Assembly: GCF_001305595.1 (NCBI RefSeq)
Contig: NZ_CP012401.1
Coordinates: 62,001-126,000 of the forward strand
Direction: 5' to 3'
DNA: 64,000 nt
From: Azospirillum thiophilum
Lineage (GTDB): Bacteria; Pseudomonadota; Alphaproteobacteria; Azospirillales; Azospirillaceae
Part shown: positions 39,509 through 48,202 of the stretch, in pieces
Position numbering within the stretch: the stretch's first letter is position 1
Layout: every line of letters starts with the position of its first letter
Notes under the pieces: model-generated
The model's database searches: none
What the model was told of the DNA's origin: nothing
The model's input: the letters and a program-made list of their open reading frames with translations, nothing else
Program-made: the position numbers and the translations under genes

Positions 39509-39948
39509 GCGGCAGGTTGAGCGACACGGTGGCCGGAGTGCTGGACAGCCGGCTCGGCCGGCTCGGGGTGCAGTTCGCCAAGTTCGGCGCGGTCGGCATC
39601 GTCGGGCTGGCGGTCGACACGGCGGTGCTCTACGCCGGGCTGGCGCTGGGGCTGGAGTTCTTCGCCGCCCGCATTCCCTCGTTCTTCGCCGCGGCGACGG
39701 CGACCTGGGCACTGAACCGCGCCTTCACCTTCCGCGGTGCGGCCGTTGAGCCGCTGCATCGCCAGTGGGCCAAGTTCATCGCCGCCAACGCCATCGGCGG
39801 CGTGATCAATTACGGCGTGTCGGTCGGGCTGGAATCCGGTGTGCAGCTGATTGCCGAGCATCCGTTCCTGGCGGTGGCCGCCGGGTCGATCGCCGGCATG
39901 TTCTTCAACTTCGCGGCGTCGAAGCATCTGGTGTTCAAGGGGGCGTGA
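39505..39948 (+). CDS. GtrA-family flippase-like protein
   Basis: 147 residues with four transmembrane helices; FAKFGAVGIVGLAVDTAVLYAGLALGL and NRAFTFRG in the middle and NFAASKHLVFKG at the end are GtrA signatures. GtrA-type proteins move polyprenol-linked sugars across the membrane. Translation starts at a GTG at 39505 that overlaps the stop of the glycosyltransferase gene (GTGA), so the two are coupled. Confidence 0.88.
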   Translation: MSGRLSDTVAGVLDSRLGRLGVQFAKFGAVGIVGLAVDTAVLYAGLALGLEFFAARIPSFFAAATATWALNRAFTFRGAAVEPLHRQWAKFIAANAIGGVINYGVSVGLESGVQLIAEHPFLAVAAGSIAGMFFNFAASKHLVFKGA

Positions 39949-40039
39949 CCGTCGCTCCCCCGAGGAGTGGGCGCCTGCGATTCTGCCTTGCGCGGCGCCT
40001 TATGGACTTATCCCCGCCGCTCGCCATATAACGGCGGCC

Positions 40040-40876
40040 ATGACCCGCGAATTCCTGAAGATGCACGGCCTCGGCAACGACTTCGTCGTGATCGACGCCC
40101 GTTCCGAACCCTACCGCCCGTCGGGTGCGGAGGTGCGCGCCATCGCCGACCGCAAGACCGGCGTGGGCTGCGACCAGTTCATCATCCTGGAACACACGGA
40201 CGCGCCGGGCGCCGATGCCTTCATGCGCATCCACAATGCCGACGGCAGCGAGGTCGGGGCCTGCGGCAACGCTTCGCGCTGCGTCGGCTGGCTGCTGATG
40301 ACCGAGAGCGGACGCGACCGCACCAGCTTCCAGACCGAAGCGGGCCTGCTGCACGCCTCCCGCGCCGACAACGGCCGCATCACCGTGGACATGGGCGCTC
40401 CCCGGCTGGACTGGGCGGCGATTCCGCTGGCCACCCCCACCGACACGCTGCGGGTCGAAACCGTGGAGCATGGCGGCTTCGCCGCTCCGGTCGCGGTCAG
40501 CATGGGCAACCCCCACGCCGTCTTCTTCGTCGACGACGCCGAGGCGGTGCCGCTGACCGAGGTCGGTCCGGTGTTCGAGAACCACCCCGCTTTCCCCGAA
40601 CGCGCCAACATCGAATTCGCCCAGGTGCTGTCACCCACCGCCATCCGCATGCGGGTGTGGGAGCGCGGCGCCGGCATCACCCAGGCCTGCGGCACCGGCG
40701 CCTGCGCCACGCTGGTGGCGGCGGCCCGCCGCGGCCTGACCGGGCGCAAGGCCGACATCCTGCTCGACGGCGGCACCCTGACCATCGAGTGGACCGGGGA
40801 AGACCGCGTTCTGATGACCGGACCGGTGGCCTTGAGCTTCAGCGGCCGGCTGTCCGCCGAACTGGCGTCAGCATGA
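40040..40876 (+). CDS. dapF: Diaminopimelate epimerase
   Basis: 278 residues. KMHGLGNDFVVID at the start, the first catalytic Cys in GACGNASRC (about residue 75) and the second in QACGTGACAT (about residue 218) are the family active site, a two-base epimerase that makes meso-diaminopimelate for peptidoglycan and lysine. Its stop overlaps the mtaB start in ATGA form, so it heads a dapF-mtaB-ftsY run. Confidence 0.96.
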   Translation: MTREFLKMHGLGNDFVVIDARSEPYRPSGAEVRAIADRKTGVGCDQFIILEHTDAPGADAFMRIHNADGSEVGACGNASRCVGWLLMTESGRDRTSFQTEAGLLHASRADNGRITVDMGAPRLDWAAIPLATPTDTLRVETVEHGGFAAPVAVSMGNPHAVFFVDDAEAVPLTEVGPVFENHPAFPERANIEFAQVLSPTAIRMRVWERGAGITQACGTGACATLVAAARRGLTGRKADILLDGGTLTIEWTGEDRVLMTGPVALSFSGRLSAELASA

Positions 40877-42144
40877 GCGACGGCACCGACAGCACGACGC
40901 AGGCCGGCCCCGAGATCGTCACCTTCGGCTGCCGCCTGAACAGCTACGAATCCGAGGTGATGCGCAACCATGTGCGCAGCGCCGGGCTGGACGACGTGGT
41001 GATCGTCAACACCTGCGCGGTGACCTCGGAAGCGGAGCGGCAGGCGCGGCAGACCATCCGCAAGCTGCGCCGCGAGCGGCCCGACGCCCGCATCGTCGTC
41101 ACCGGCTGCGCGGCCCAGATCGACCCGCAGCGCTTCGCCGCCATGCCGGAGGTCGATCAGGTCCTGGGCAACCAGGAAAAGCTGCAGCCGGAAAGCTGGG
41201 GCCTGCCGCCGACCGAAAAGGTGCTGGTCAACGACATCATGTCGGTGAAGGAAACCGCCGGCCACCTGATCGGCGGGTTCGAGGACCGTGCCCGCGCCTT
41301 CGTCCAGGTTCAGCAGGGCTGCGACCACCGCTGCACCTTCTGCATCATTCCCTATGGCCGAGGGCCCTCCCGCTCCGTCCCCATCGGCGGCATCGTCGAG
41401 CAGGTGCAGGCGCTGGTGAAGGCCGGCTACAACGAGGTGGTGCTGTCCGGTGTCGACATCACCAGCTACGGCCCCGACCTGCCCGGGGCGCCCTCGCTCG
41501 GGCAGATGGTGCGCCGGTTGCTGGCCTGCGTGCCGGAACTGCCGCGGCTGCGCCTGTCCTCGCTCGACTGCATCGAGATGGACGACGACCTCTGGCGCCT
41601 GATCGAGACCGAGCCTCGCCTGATGCCGCACCTGCACCTGTCGCTCCAGGCTGGCGACGACATGGTTTTGAAGCGGATGAAGCGCCGCCACGGCCGCGCC
41701 GATGCCATCGCCTTCTGCGAGCGGGTGCGCCGCATCCGCCCCGACGTGGTGTTCGGCGCCGACTTCATCGCCGGTTTCCCGACCGAGACCGAGGAGATGT
41801 TCCAGAACACCCTGCGGCTGGTGGAGGAATGCGGCCTGACCTGGCTGCATGTCTTCCCCTACAGCCCGCGCCCAGGCACGCCGGCCGCCCGCATGCCGCA
41901 GGTCGACGGTGCCGTCCGCAAGGAGCGCGCCGCCCGCCTGCGCGCCGCCGGTGAAACGGCGGAGGCCGGCAAGCTGGCGAGCCTCGTCGGCCGCAACGCG
42001 ACGGTGCTGGTGGAGAAGGACGATCTGGGCCGCACGGAGCATTTCGCCGCGATCCGTCTCGGCCGGATTTTCCCGCCCGGCTCGCTGGTGCCCGCCGCCA
42101 TCACCGGCGTCGAGAACGGCGTGCTGACCGGCGCACCGCTCTGA
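40873..42144 (+). CDS. mtaB: tRNA t6A37 methylthiotransferase (MtaB)
   Basis: 423 residues, methylthiotransferase family. The N-terminal cluster cysteines are in FGCRLNSYE, NTCAV and TGCAAQ; the radical-SAM cluster is CDHRCTFCIIPYGRGPSRS; a TRAM domain with RNATVLVEKDDLGRTEHF closes the protein. The MtaB group (not MiaB) is indicated by GCRLNSYE and the CDHRCTFC spacing. It modifies t6A37 in ANN-decoding tRNAs to ms2t6A. It is coupled to dapF and 22 bases before ftsY. Confidence 0.9.
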   Translation: MSDGTDSTTQAGPEIVTFGCRLNSYESEVMRNHVRSAGLDDVVIVNTCAVTSEAERQARQTIRKLRRERPDARIVVTGCAAQIDPQRFAAMPEVDQVLGNQEKLQPESWGLPPTEKVLVNDIMSVKETAGHLIGGFEDRARAFVQVQQGCDHRCTFCIIPYGRGPSRSVPIGGIVEQVQALVKAGYNEVVLSGVDITSYGPDLPGAPSLGQMVRRLLACVPELPRLRLSSLDCIEMDDDLWRLIETEPRLMPHLHLSLQAGDDMVLKRMKRRHGRADAIAFCERVRRIRPDVVFGADFIAGFPTETEEMFQNTLRLVEECGLTWLHVFPYSPRPGTPAARMPQVDGAVRKERAARLRAAGETAEAGKLASLVGRNATVLVEKDDLGRTEHFAAIRLGRIFPPGSLVPAAITGVENGVLTGAPL

Positions 42145-42166
42145 CCTCTCTCATAGTGGACACTCC

Positions 42167-43429
42167 ATGATTTTCCGCTGGTTCGGCCGCAAGAAGCCCG
42201 AAGAGACCGCTCCCAAGGACGAGGCGGCGCAGGACGAATCGGCAGGGCTCGAGTCCGCCACGCCCGCACCGGAGGTGGAGCCGCAGCCGGAGGTGGAGCC
42301 CGTCCCGCCCCGCGTCGAAACGCCGGCGCCCGCCCCTGCGCCGGCGGTGCCGGTCGTTCCCGTTCCGCCGACAGTGCCGGCTGCCCCCGTTCTCCCGGCG
42401 GCGCCCCCGGCACCCGAACCGGAACCGGTTCCCGAACTGCCGCCCGCTCCCGCGCCGGCCGCTGTCCAAGTCCCGGCCCCGGCCGCCGAAGAGGTGCCGC
42501 CGAGCAAGAAAGGCTGGTTCGCCAAGCTGAAGGAAGGGCTGTCGAAGTCCTCCTCCAAGCTGACCGACGGCATCACCAGCATCTTCACCAAGCGCAAGCT
42601 GGACGACGAGGCGCTGGAGGAGCTGGAAGAGTTGCTGATCACCGCCGACCTCGGGCCCGCCACCGCGGCAAAGGTGACGGCGGAACTGGCGCGCACCCGC
42701 TTCGGCAAGGAGGTCTCGCCGGAGGAGGTCAAGTCGACGCTCGCCGCCGAAGTGGCGAAGATCGTCGGCCCGGTCGCCCGGCCTCTGCTGCTCGACCCGG
42801 CGCTGAAACCGCATGTCATCCTGGTCGTCGGCGTGAACGGCACCGGCAAGACCACCACCATCGGCAAGCTCGCCCGCCAGTTCAAGGCGGAGGGCAAGAG
42901 CGTGATGCTGGCGGCCGGCGACACCTTCCGCGCCGCCGCCGTCAGCCAGCTGAAGATCTGGGGCGAGCGCACCGGCTGCCCGGTCGTCGCCCGCGACACC
43001 GGGGCGGACGCCGCCGGGCTGGCCTATGAGGCGCTGGAGCGGGCACGGGCGGAGAAGGTCGACGTGCTGCTGATCGACACCGCCGGCCGCCTGCAGAACA
43101 AGACCGGCCTGATGGAGGAACTGCGCAAGATCGTCCGCGTCATCAAGAAGCTGGACGAAACGGCACCGCACACCACCCTTCTGACGCTGGACGCCACCAC
43201 CGGCCAGAACGCGCACAGCCAGGTCGAGATCTTCCGCGACATGGTCAACGTCAACGGCCTGATCCTGACCAAGCTCGACGGATCGGCCCGCGGCGGCGTG
43301 CTGGTCTCGCTGGCGGAGAAGTTCAAGATCCCGGTCCACGCCATCGGCGTCGGCGAGGGCGTCTACGACCTGCGCCCCTTCGACGCCGACGCCTTTGCCA
43401 AATCGCTGATGGGTCTGAACGCGGAGTGA
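42167..43429 (+). CDS. ftsY: Signal recognition particle receptor FtsY
   Basis: 420 residues. Residues about 1-110 are an acidic, Pro/Ala/Glu-rich A domain; the NG GTPase follows with G1 GVNGTGKTTTIGK, G2/I-box DTFRAAAVSQL, G3 LIDTAGRLQNK and G4 TKLDGSARGG. It docks translating ribosomes with the signal recognition particle at the membrane. Last gene of the dapF-mtaB-ftsY run. The gap after it contains the inverted repeat GGCCGAA-A-TTCGGCC at 43477-43491. Confidence 0.95.
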   Translation: MIFRWFGRKKPEETAPKDEAAQDESAGLESATPAPEVEPQPEVEPVPPRVETPAPAPAPAVPVVPVPPTVPAAPVLPAAPPAPEPEPVPELPPAPAPAAVQVPAPAAEEVPPSKKGWFAKLKEGLSKSSSKLTDGITSIFTKRKLDDEALEELEELLITADLGPATAAKVTAELARTRFGKEVSPEEVKSTLAAEVAKIVGPVARPLLLDPALKPHVILVVGVNGTGKTTTIGKLARQFKAEGKSVMLAAGDTFRAAAVSQLKIWGERTGCPVVARDTGADAAGLAYEALERARAEKVDVLLIDTAGRLQNKTGLMEELRKIVRVIKKLDETAPHTTLLTLDATTGQNAHSQVEIFRDMVNVNGLILTKLDGSARGGVLVSLAEKFKIPVHAIGVGEGVYDLRPFDADAFAKSLMGLNAE

Positions 43430-43527
43430 TCCGCCCTCATCCCCATGGGTAGGGATGGGTGCACCGACGGTGGGTCGGCCGAAATTCGGCCTTCCCAGCC
43501 GGTCGTTCGTACTCCATCTTCGTAGGC

Positions 43528-45039
43528 ATGACTGAGAAAGCCCCGCTCCAGCCCGGGTCGGCCGGGCGTTTCACCGATGCCAAAGCAGCACTGGCCTGCG
43601 TGCGCGACATCTATGAGCGCAACACCGTCTTCCTGCGCGACCGCTTCGCCGCCTACACCCAGGGCGAGGAGGAAGGCGGACGGAACCGGGCCTGCTATCC
43701 TTACGTCCGGCTGACGGCGATCTCCGGAGCCGCGGCCGATACCCGGCTGTCCTATGGCTTCGTCGAGGGCGTCGGCGTCCATTCGACCACGGTGACGCGG
43801 CCCGACCTGTTCGAGCGCTATCTTCTGGAACAGTTCACGCTGCTGCTGCGCAACCACGACGTTCCGCTGGAGGTCGGCGTCAGCGAGGAGCCGATCCCGA
43901 TCCATTTCGCCTTTCCCCAAGGCATGTATGTCGAAGGCGACCTGCCGCCGGACCGGCTGACCAAGTTGCCCGACCTGTTCGACCTGCCCGATCTGGCGCG
44001 GATGGACGACACCATCGTCAACGGCACCTGCGACACCGGGCTGGACGCGGTGAAGCCGTTGGCGCTGTTCACTGCGCCGCGGGTGGATTTCTCGCTGCAC
44101 CGGCTGCGTCACTACACGGCGACGGCGCCGGAGCATTTCCAGAACTTCGTCCTGTTCACCAACTACCAGTTCTATGTCGACGAGTTCATCCGCCTGTCGC
44201 GCGAGATCATGGAGCCTACCGGCGACGCCGAACTGGCCGCCTATCGCGCCCAATATGACAGCTTCGTCGAGCCGGGCGACATCGTCACCGCCAACCTGAA
44301 CCTGGGCGGCGCGGCGGCGGACGTCGCCTCCGTCAAGCTGACGCGCATGCCGCAGATGCCGGCCTACCACCTGAAACGGCCGGACGGCAACGGCATCACC
44401 CTGGTCAACATCGGTGTCGGCCCGTCCAACGCCAAGACCATCACCGACCATATCGCAGTGCTGCGCCCGCATGCGTGGCTGATGCTTGGCCACTGCGCCG
44501 GCCTGCGCCACACCCAGCGGCTGGGCGACTATGTGCTGGCCCACGGCTATGTCCGCGAGGACCATGTGCTGGACGCCGACCTGCCACTGTGGGTCCCGGT
44601 GCCGGCTCTGGCCGAGGTGCAGCGCGCCTTGGAGACCGCGGTGGAGCGGGTGACCGGCCTGTCGGGGTTCGACCTGAAGGGCATCATGCGCACCGGCACC
44701 GTCGCCACCATCGACAACCGGAACTGGGAGCTGCGCGACCACCGCGAACCGCTGATGCGGTTCAGCCAGAGCCGCGCCATCGCGCTGGACATGGAAAGCG
44801 CGACGATCGCCGCCAACGGCTTCCGCTTCCGCGTGCCGTACGGGACGTTGCTGTGCGTGTCGGACAAGCCGATGCATGGGCAGTTGAAGCTGCCGGGCAT
44901 GGCCGACCGCTTCTATCGCGAGCGGGTCGACCAGCATCTGAAGATCGGTGTGCTGGCGATGGAGTTGCTGCGCGAGCACGGGATGGAGACGCTGCATTCC
45001 CGCAAGCTGCGCAGCCTGGCGGAGGTGGCGTTCCAGTAG
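43528..45039 (+). CDS. amn: AMP nucleosidase
   Basis: 503 residues, close to E. coli Amn. The N-terminal regulatory half contains YPYVRLTAI and YGFVEGVG; the catalytic half holds the nucleoside-phosphorylase-like motif GVGPSNAKTITDH, MLGHCAGLRHTQRLGDYVLAHGYVRED and DMESATIAANG. It hydrolyses AMP to adenine and ribose 5-phosphate. The start at 43528 was preferred because conserved sequence begins soon after; an upstream TTG frame adds 23 residues. Confidence 0.92.
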   Translation: MTEKAPLQPGSAGRFTDAKAALACVRDIYERNTVFLRDRFAAYTQGEEEGGRNRACYPYVRLTAISGAAADTRLSYGFVEGVGVHSTTVTRPDLFERYLLEQFTLLLRNHDVPLEVGVSEEPIPIHFAFPQGMYVEGDLPPDRLTKLPDLFDLPDLARMDDTIVNGTCDTGLDAVKPLALFTAPRVDFSLHRLRHYTATAPEHFQNFVLFTNYQFYVDEFIRLSREIMEPTGDAELAAYRAQYDSFVEPGDIVTANLNLGGAAADVASVKLTRMPQMPAYHLKRPDGNGITLVNIGVGPSNAKTITDHIAVLRPHAWLMLGHCAGLRHTQRLGDYVLAHGYVREDHVLDADLPLWVPVPALAEVQRALETAVERVTGLSGFDLKGIMRTGTVATIDNRNWELRDHREPLMRFSQSRAIALDMESATIAANGFRFRVPYGTLLCVSDKPMHGQLKLPGMADRFYRERVDQHLKIGVLAMELLREHGMETLHSRKLRSLAEVAFQ

Positions 45040-45059
45040 GGAGAGTGTCGGCTACGGGT

Positions 45060-45104
45060 GCCCCCTCCCCATCCCTCCCCCACCTTCGGTGGGAGAGGGG
45101 GCGG
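45060..45104. repeat. GC-rich hairpin repeat, copy 3 (short form)
   Basis: GCCCCCTCCCC...CTCCCCCACC pairs with GGTGGGAGAGGGGGCGGG. Only one hairpin and one outer arm pair are present, so it is either a short variant or half an element. It separates the convergent amn and azoR. Confidence 0.65.
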
Positions 45105-45136
45105 GAGCTTTGCAGGACTGTCGACGCCCCTCGGCC

Positions 45137-45760
45137 TCAAGCCGCGATCAGCAGACCCTCGATCTCCTTGGCGGCACCGGCCAGCGCCTTGTCCTTGGCC
45201 TCCGGGCCCATGCCGATGCCCTCGGCGCGGATGAAGGTCACGTCGGTGATGCCGAAGAAACCGAACACAGTGCGCAGATAGGCTTCCTGATGGTCGAGGC
45301 CGGCCAGCGCCGGATTGGTCGAATAGACGCCACCGCGGCCCGACGCCACGATCACGCGCTTGCCGCCGGCCAGACCCTCGGGGCCCTTCTCGGTATAGCG
45401 GAAGGTGCGGCCGGCCTGGGCGAGGCGGTCGATCCAGGCCTTCAGCTGGGTCGGGATCGAGAAATTATACATCGGCGCGCCGACCACCACGACATCGGCG
45501 GCCAGGAACTCTTCGACCAGTGCATCGCTCAGGGCCAGCTCGTCGCGCTGGCGGTCGCTCAACCCCTCACGGCTGCCGAGCTTGACGACCTGCAGCAGCT
45601 CGCCGTCCAGATGGGCCGGCGGGTTGGCGGCGACGTCGCGGGCGACCAAGGTGGCCGCCGGATCGGCCTTCACCAGGGCTTCGACGATGGAGGCGGTCAA
45701 CTGGCGGGTGACGGAGGCGGTGCCGAGCGGGCTGGAGTCGACATGCAGGATCGTGGTCAT
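45137..45760 (-). CDS. azoR: FMN-dependent NADH-azoreductase
   Basis: 207 residues, flavodoxin-like fold. HVDSSPLGTASVTRQL at residues 5-20 is the FMN phosphate loop, and PMYNFSIPTQLKAWIDRL (about 95) and GGKRVIVASGRGGVYS are the FMN and NADH contacts. It reduces quinones and azo compounds with two electrons. The start at 45760 is the family ATG; the longer frame adds 23 unrelated residues. Confidence 0.93.
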   Translation of the reverse strand: MTTILHVDSSPLGTASVTRQLTASIVEALVKADPAATLVARDVAANPPAHLDGELLQVVKLGSREGLSDRQRDELALSDALVEEFLAADVVVVGAPMYNFSIPTQLKAWIDRLAQAGRTFRYTEKGPEGLAGGKRVIVASGRGGVYSTNPALAGLDHQEAYLRTVFGFFGITDVTFIRAEGIGMGPEAKDKALAGAAKEIEGLLIAA

Positions 45761-45900
45761 GGCGGAAGGAGCCTCTTGGTTGTTGCGGCCGTCGGTCCCG
45801 GCCGGTTTCTGACGCCCAAGATGCTCCAATGTTTCCCGGCGGTTAAGCCGGGCTGTGCGCGAAAGATCGTTTCATACGACGCAACAATCGCCAGCCCGGA

Positions 45901-46671
45901 TCAGCGCGTGACCAGATGTCCGCCGCGGAAGACCGCCATCTGTCCGGGCTGCATCACCGTCCACGCCTCGTCGCGGGTCAGCGGACGGGTGGCAATGACG
46001 GTGACGACGTCGTTCGGCGTCGTCTCCTTGGAGAAATCGATGCTCATGTCGGCATCGACCAGGGTGGCGGCACCGAAGGGCGCCTTGCGGGTCAGCCAGG
46101 CGAGGTTGGTGGCGCAGTGGCACCACAGGGTGCGCCCGTCGCTGAGCAGCATGTTGAACACGCCGAGAGACCCCAGGTCGGCGGCGAGATGACGGATCAG
46201 CTTCATCAGCCCGGCGGTCGTCTTCGGCGGCTCCGGATACTGCATGCGGATCTGGTCGAGCAGCCAGCAGAAGGCATGCTCGCTGTCGGTGGTGCCGACC
46301 GGCTCGTAGAAGGTGAGCATACGGTCCTTTACGCCCTTCAACTGGCCATTGTGGGCGAAGGTCCACACCCGCCCCCACAATTCTCGGGTGAAGGGGTGGG
46401 TGTTCTCCAGCGACACCCGGCCGCGGTTGGCGCGGCGGATGTGCGAGATCACCGTGCAGGACTTGATCGAATATTGGCTGACCAGCCGGGCGATCTCCGA
46501 TTCGCTGCTGGGAGACGGATCGTGGAAGCTGCGGCAGCCCTTGCCCTCGTAGAAGGCGATGCCCCAGCCGTCGCGGTGCGGCCCGGTCGCCCCGCCCCGC
46601 CGCATCAGCCCGGCGAAGCTGAAGCAGATGTCCGTGGGCACGTTGGCGCTCATGCCCAGGAGTTCGCACAT
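45901..46671 (-). CDS. Class II glutamine amidotransferase (YafJ type)
   Basis: 256 residues beginning MCELLGM: after Met removal Cys2 is the N-terminal nucleophile of an Ntn hydrolase. [20 protein letters not shown] and [19 protein letters not shown] plus FAHNGQLKG are the family glutamine-binding and oxyanion elements. The protein lacks a synthase domain, so the ammonia acceptor is unknown. Its gene lies next to the nitrogenase-regulatory genes, on the same strand. Confidence 0.9.
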   Translation of the reverse strand: MCELLGMSANVPTDICFSFAGLMRRGGATGPHRDGWGIAFYEGKGCRSFHDPSPSSESEIARLVSQYSIKSCTVISHIRRANRGRVSLENTHPFTRELWGRVWTFAHNGQLKGVKDRMLTFYEPVGTTDSEHAFCWLLDQIRMQYPEPPKTTAGLMKLIRHLAADLGSLGVFNMLLSDGRTLWCHCATNLAWLTRKAPFGAATLVDADMSIDFSKETTPNDVVTVIATRPLTRDEAWTVMQPGQMAVFRGGHLVTR

Positions 46672-46774
46672 GGTATCCTCGCCTGCCGCTTGTCGTTCGC
46701 CTCTGGGCGCACAAGCTACGACAGGCGGCGGACGGCGTCACCTTTCGACTTGCGCCCTGCGGCCGCGACGGGAG

Positions 46775-47203
46775 CTACACCGCCGGCTTCGGACAGGGCG
46801 GCATGTCGGGCCGCAGGCATCCCTCCATCGCCCCGCCGGCCGGCGCCGCACCGGCCAGCCCGATCCAGGCATTGACCCGGTCGGTCTCGAAACCGCAGTC
46901 GCGGCGGTCGCCGACCTGCATCAGCGGCCGGCGGATCAATAGCGGGCGTTCGACCATGGCGGCCAGCGCCGACGCCTCGTCCAGCGCCTCCGGTACCACC
47001 TCGCCGCTCTTCACCGCAGGCGCGGCGCGGTTGAACCAGTCCGCCACCGGCCGGTCGCCGAAGAAGGGGCGCAGCGTTCCGGGCGTCCAGGGTTCGGACA
47101 ACAGGTCGCGGGCGATCACCCGATGTCCGGCCTGTTCCAGCATCGCCTTCTGCCGGGCGTTGCCGCCGCAGCCGGGTTTCTCGAAGAAGGTCACGTCGGC
47201 CAT
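46775..47203 (-). CDS. ArsC-like nitrogenase-associated protein
   Basis: 142 residues with an ArsC/Spx-like thioredoxin fold: VTFFEKPGCGGNARQKAMLE at residues 4-23 places a lone Cys11, and RRPLMQVGDRRDCGFE is the strand with the cis-Pro. It matches the family called nitrogenase-associated protein, related to NifO of Azotobacter. The reductase partner cysteines of arsenate reductase are not clear. The gene ends 4 bases from the draG gene on the same strand, supporting a nitrogenase role. Exact function is unknown. Confidence 0.82.
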   Translation of the reverse strand: MADVTFFEKPGCGGNARQKAMLEQAGHRVIARDLLSEPWTPGTLRPFFGDRPVADWFNRAAPAVKSGEVVPEALDEASALAAMVERPLLIRRPLMQVGDRRDCGFETDRVNAWIGLAGAAPAGGAMEGCLRPDMPPCPKPAV

Positions 47204-47206
47204 CGG

Positions 47207-48127
47207 TCATTCCTTTCCGAACAGCGGCGCGCGGGCCAGCAGCGCGTCGGTTTGCTGACAAATCTCGTCATACACCTTGCGGTCCAGCTTGCGCAGCCAG
47301 CGCGACGGGATCGACTCCACGCCATAGGTGGCGCCGGCCAGCATGCCGGCGATGGCGCCGGTGGTGTCGGCGTCGCCCCCCTGGTTCACCGTCTCCACCA
47401 CGCAGGATTCGACCGAATCGGTCTGGAAGTAATAGTGGAAGACCGTCTGAACCGTATCGACGACGAAGGCGGTGGACAGGCCGCGGTAGGGCTCGAACTT
47501 GAACTGGCGGTGTCGGGCGATCAGCGCGTTCGCCTCCTCCCGCGCCGCGACGATGCCGCCGCCCCGCACCAGCCGCTGCACCATCCGGCCGAGCGCGATC
47601 ACCGCGGAATCGGACAGCTGGTTGCAGTGGGTGATGCGCGACTGTTCGACCGACCAGCGTTCGAACGCCGCATCGTCGCCCAGCGTCGCCAGCGCCACCG
47701 GCAGGTTGCGCATCGCCGCCCCGTTGCCGGCATGGTACTCCGACTCCGGCTCCTCCAGGGTGCCATGCATGATGAAGCGGCGGATGCCGCGGCGCGTCGT
47801 GTCGCCGACATCGACCGGCACCGATTTCAGCCAGATGGCGAACTCCTCGGCGGCTCGGCGGGCGTCCCAGTCCGGCCCGGACAGGATGGCGCGGCCGAGA
47901 TGCAGCGACATCTCGGTGTCGTCGGTCACTTGCCCGGCGGGCAGCTTCAGCCAGCCGCCGCCCTTGATGTGCTTGTGGACGCCGTACTGGTGGGCGATCT
48001 CTCCCTTGGTCAGGAATTCCACGGTGGCGCCCAGCGCGTCGCCGCAGGCCAGGCCGAGATAGGCGCCCAAGGCCCTGGACCGGATGTCCGGCGGGATTTG
48101 GGGCGTGAAACTGGTCGGATCGGTCAT
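47207..48127 (-). CDS. draG: ADP-ribosyl-dinitrogenase reductase hydrolase
   Basis: 306 residues, ADP-ribosylglycohydrolase family. Metal-binding acidic residues are seen in CGDALGATVEF, TDDTEMSLHLGR and QGGDADTTGAIAGMLAGATYG. DraG removes ADP-ribose from an arginine of NifH, reactivating nitrogenase when ammonium or energy stress ends. It lies directly downstream of draT on the minus strand. The start at 48127 gives the family N-terminus; the longer frame to 48178 is unsupported. Confidence 0.95.
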   Translation of the reverse strand: MTDPTSFTPQIPPDIRSRALGAYLGLACGDALGATVEFLTKGEIAHQYGVHKHIKGGGWLKLPAGQVTDDTEMSLHLGRAILSGPDWDARRAAEEFAIWLKSVPVDVGDTTRRGIRRFIMHGTLEEPESEYHAGNGAAMRNLPVALATLGDDAAFERWSVEQSRITHCNQLSDSAVIALGRMVQRLVRGGGIVAAREEANALIARHRQFKFEPYRGLSTAFVVDTVQTVFHYYFQTDSVESCVVETVNQGGDADTTGAIAGMLAGATYGVESIPSRWLRKLDRKVYDEICQQTDALLARAPLFGKE

Positions 48128-48202
48128 GCCATGGGGCGATAAGCCCGCCCTTTCCTGGTGCGCCCTGCAAGCGGCCATGCGACCGCAGCCGGACGTGAGT
48201 TG

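Noticed and set aside
37732..39948. 738-codon frame spanning three glycosylation genes
   Set aside because: Out of frame with the membrane transferase and the GT2 gene; only its last 147 codons are real (gtrA, starting at GTG 39505).
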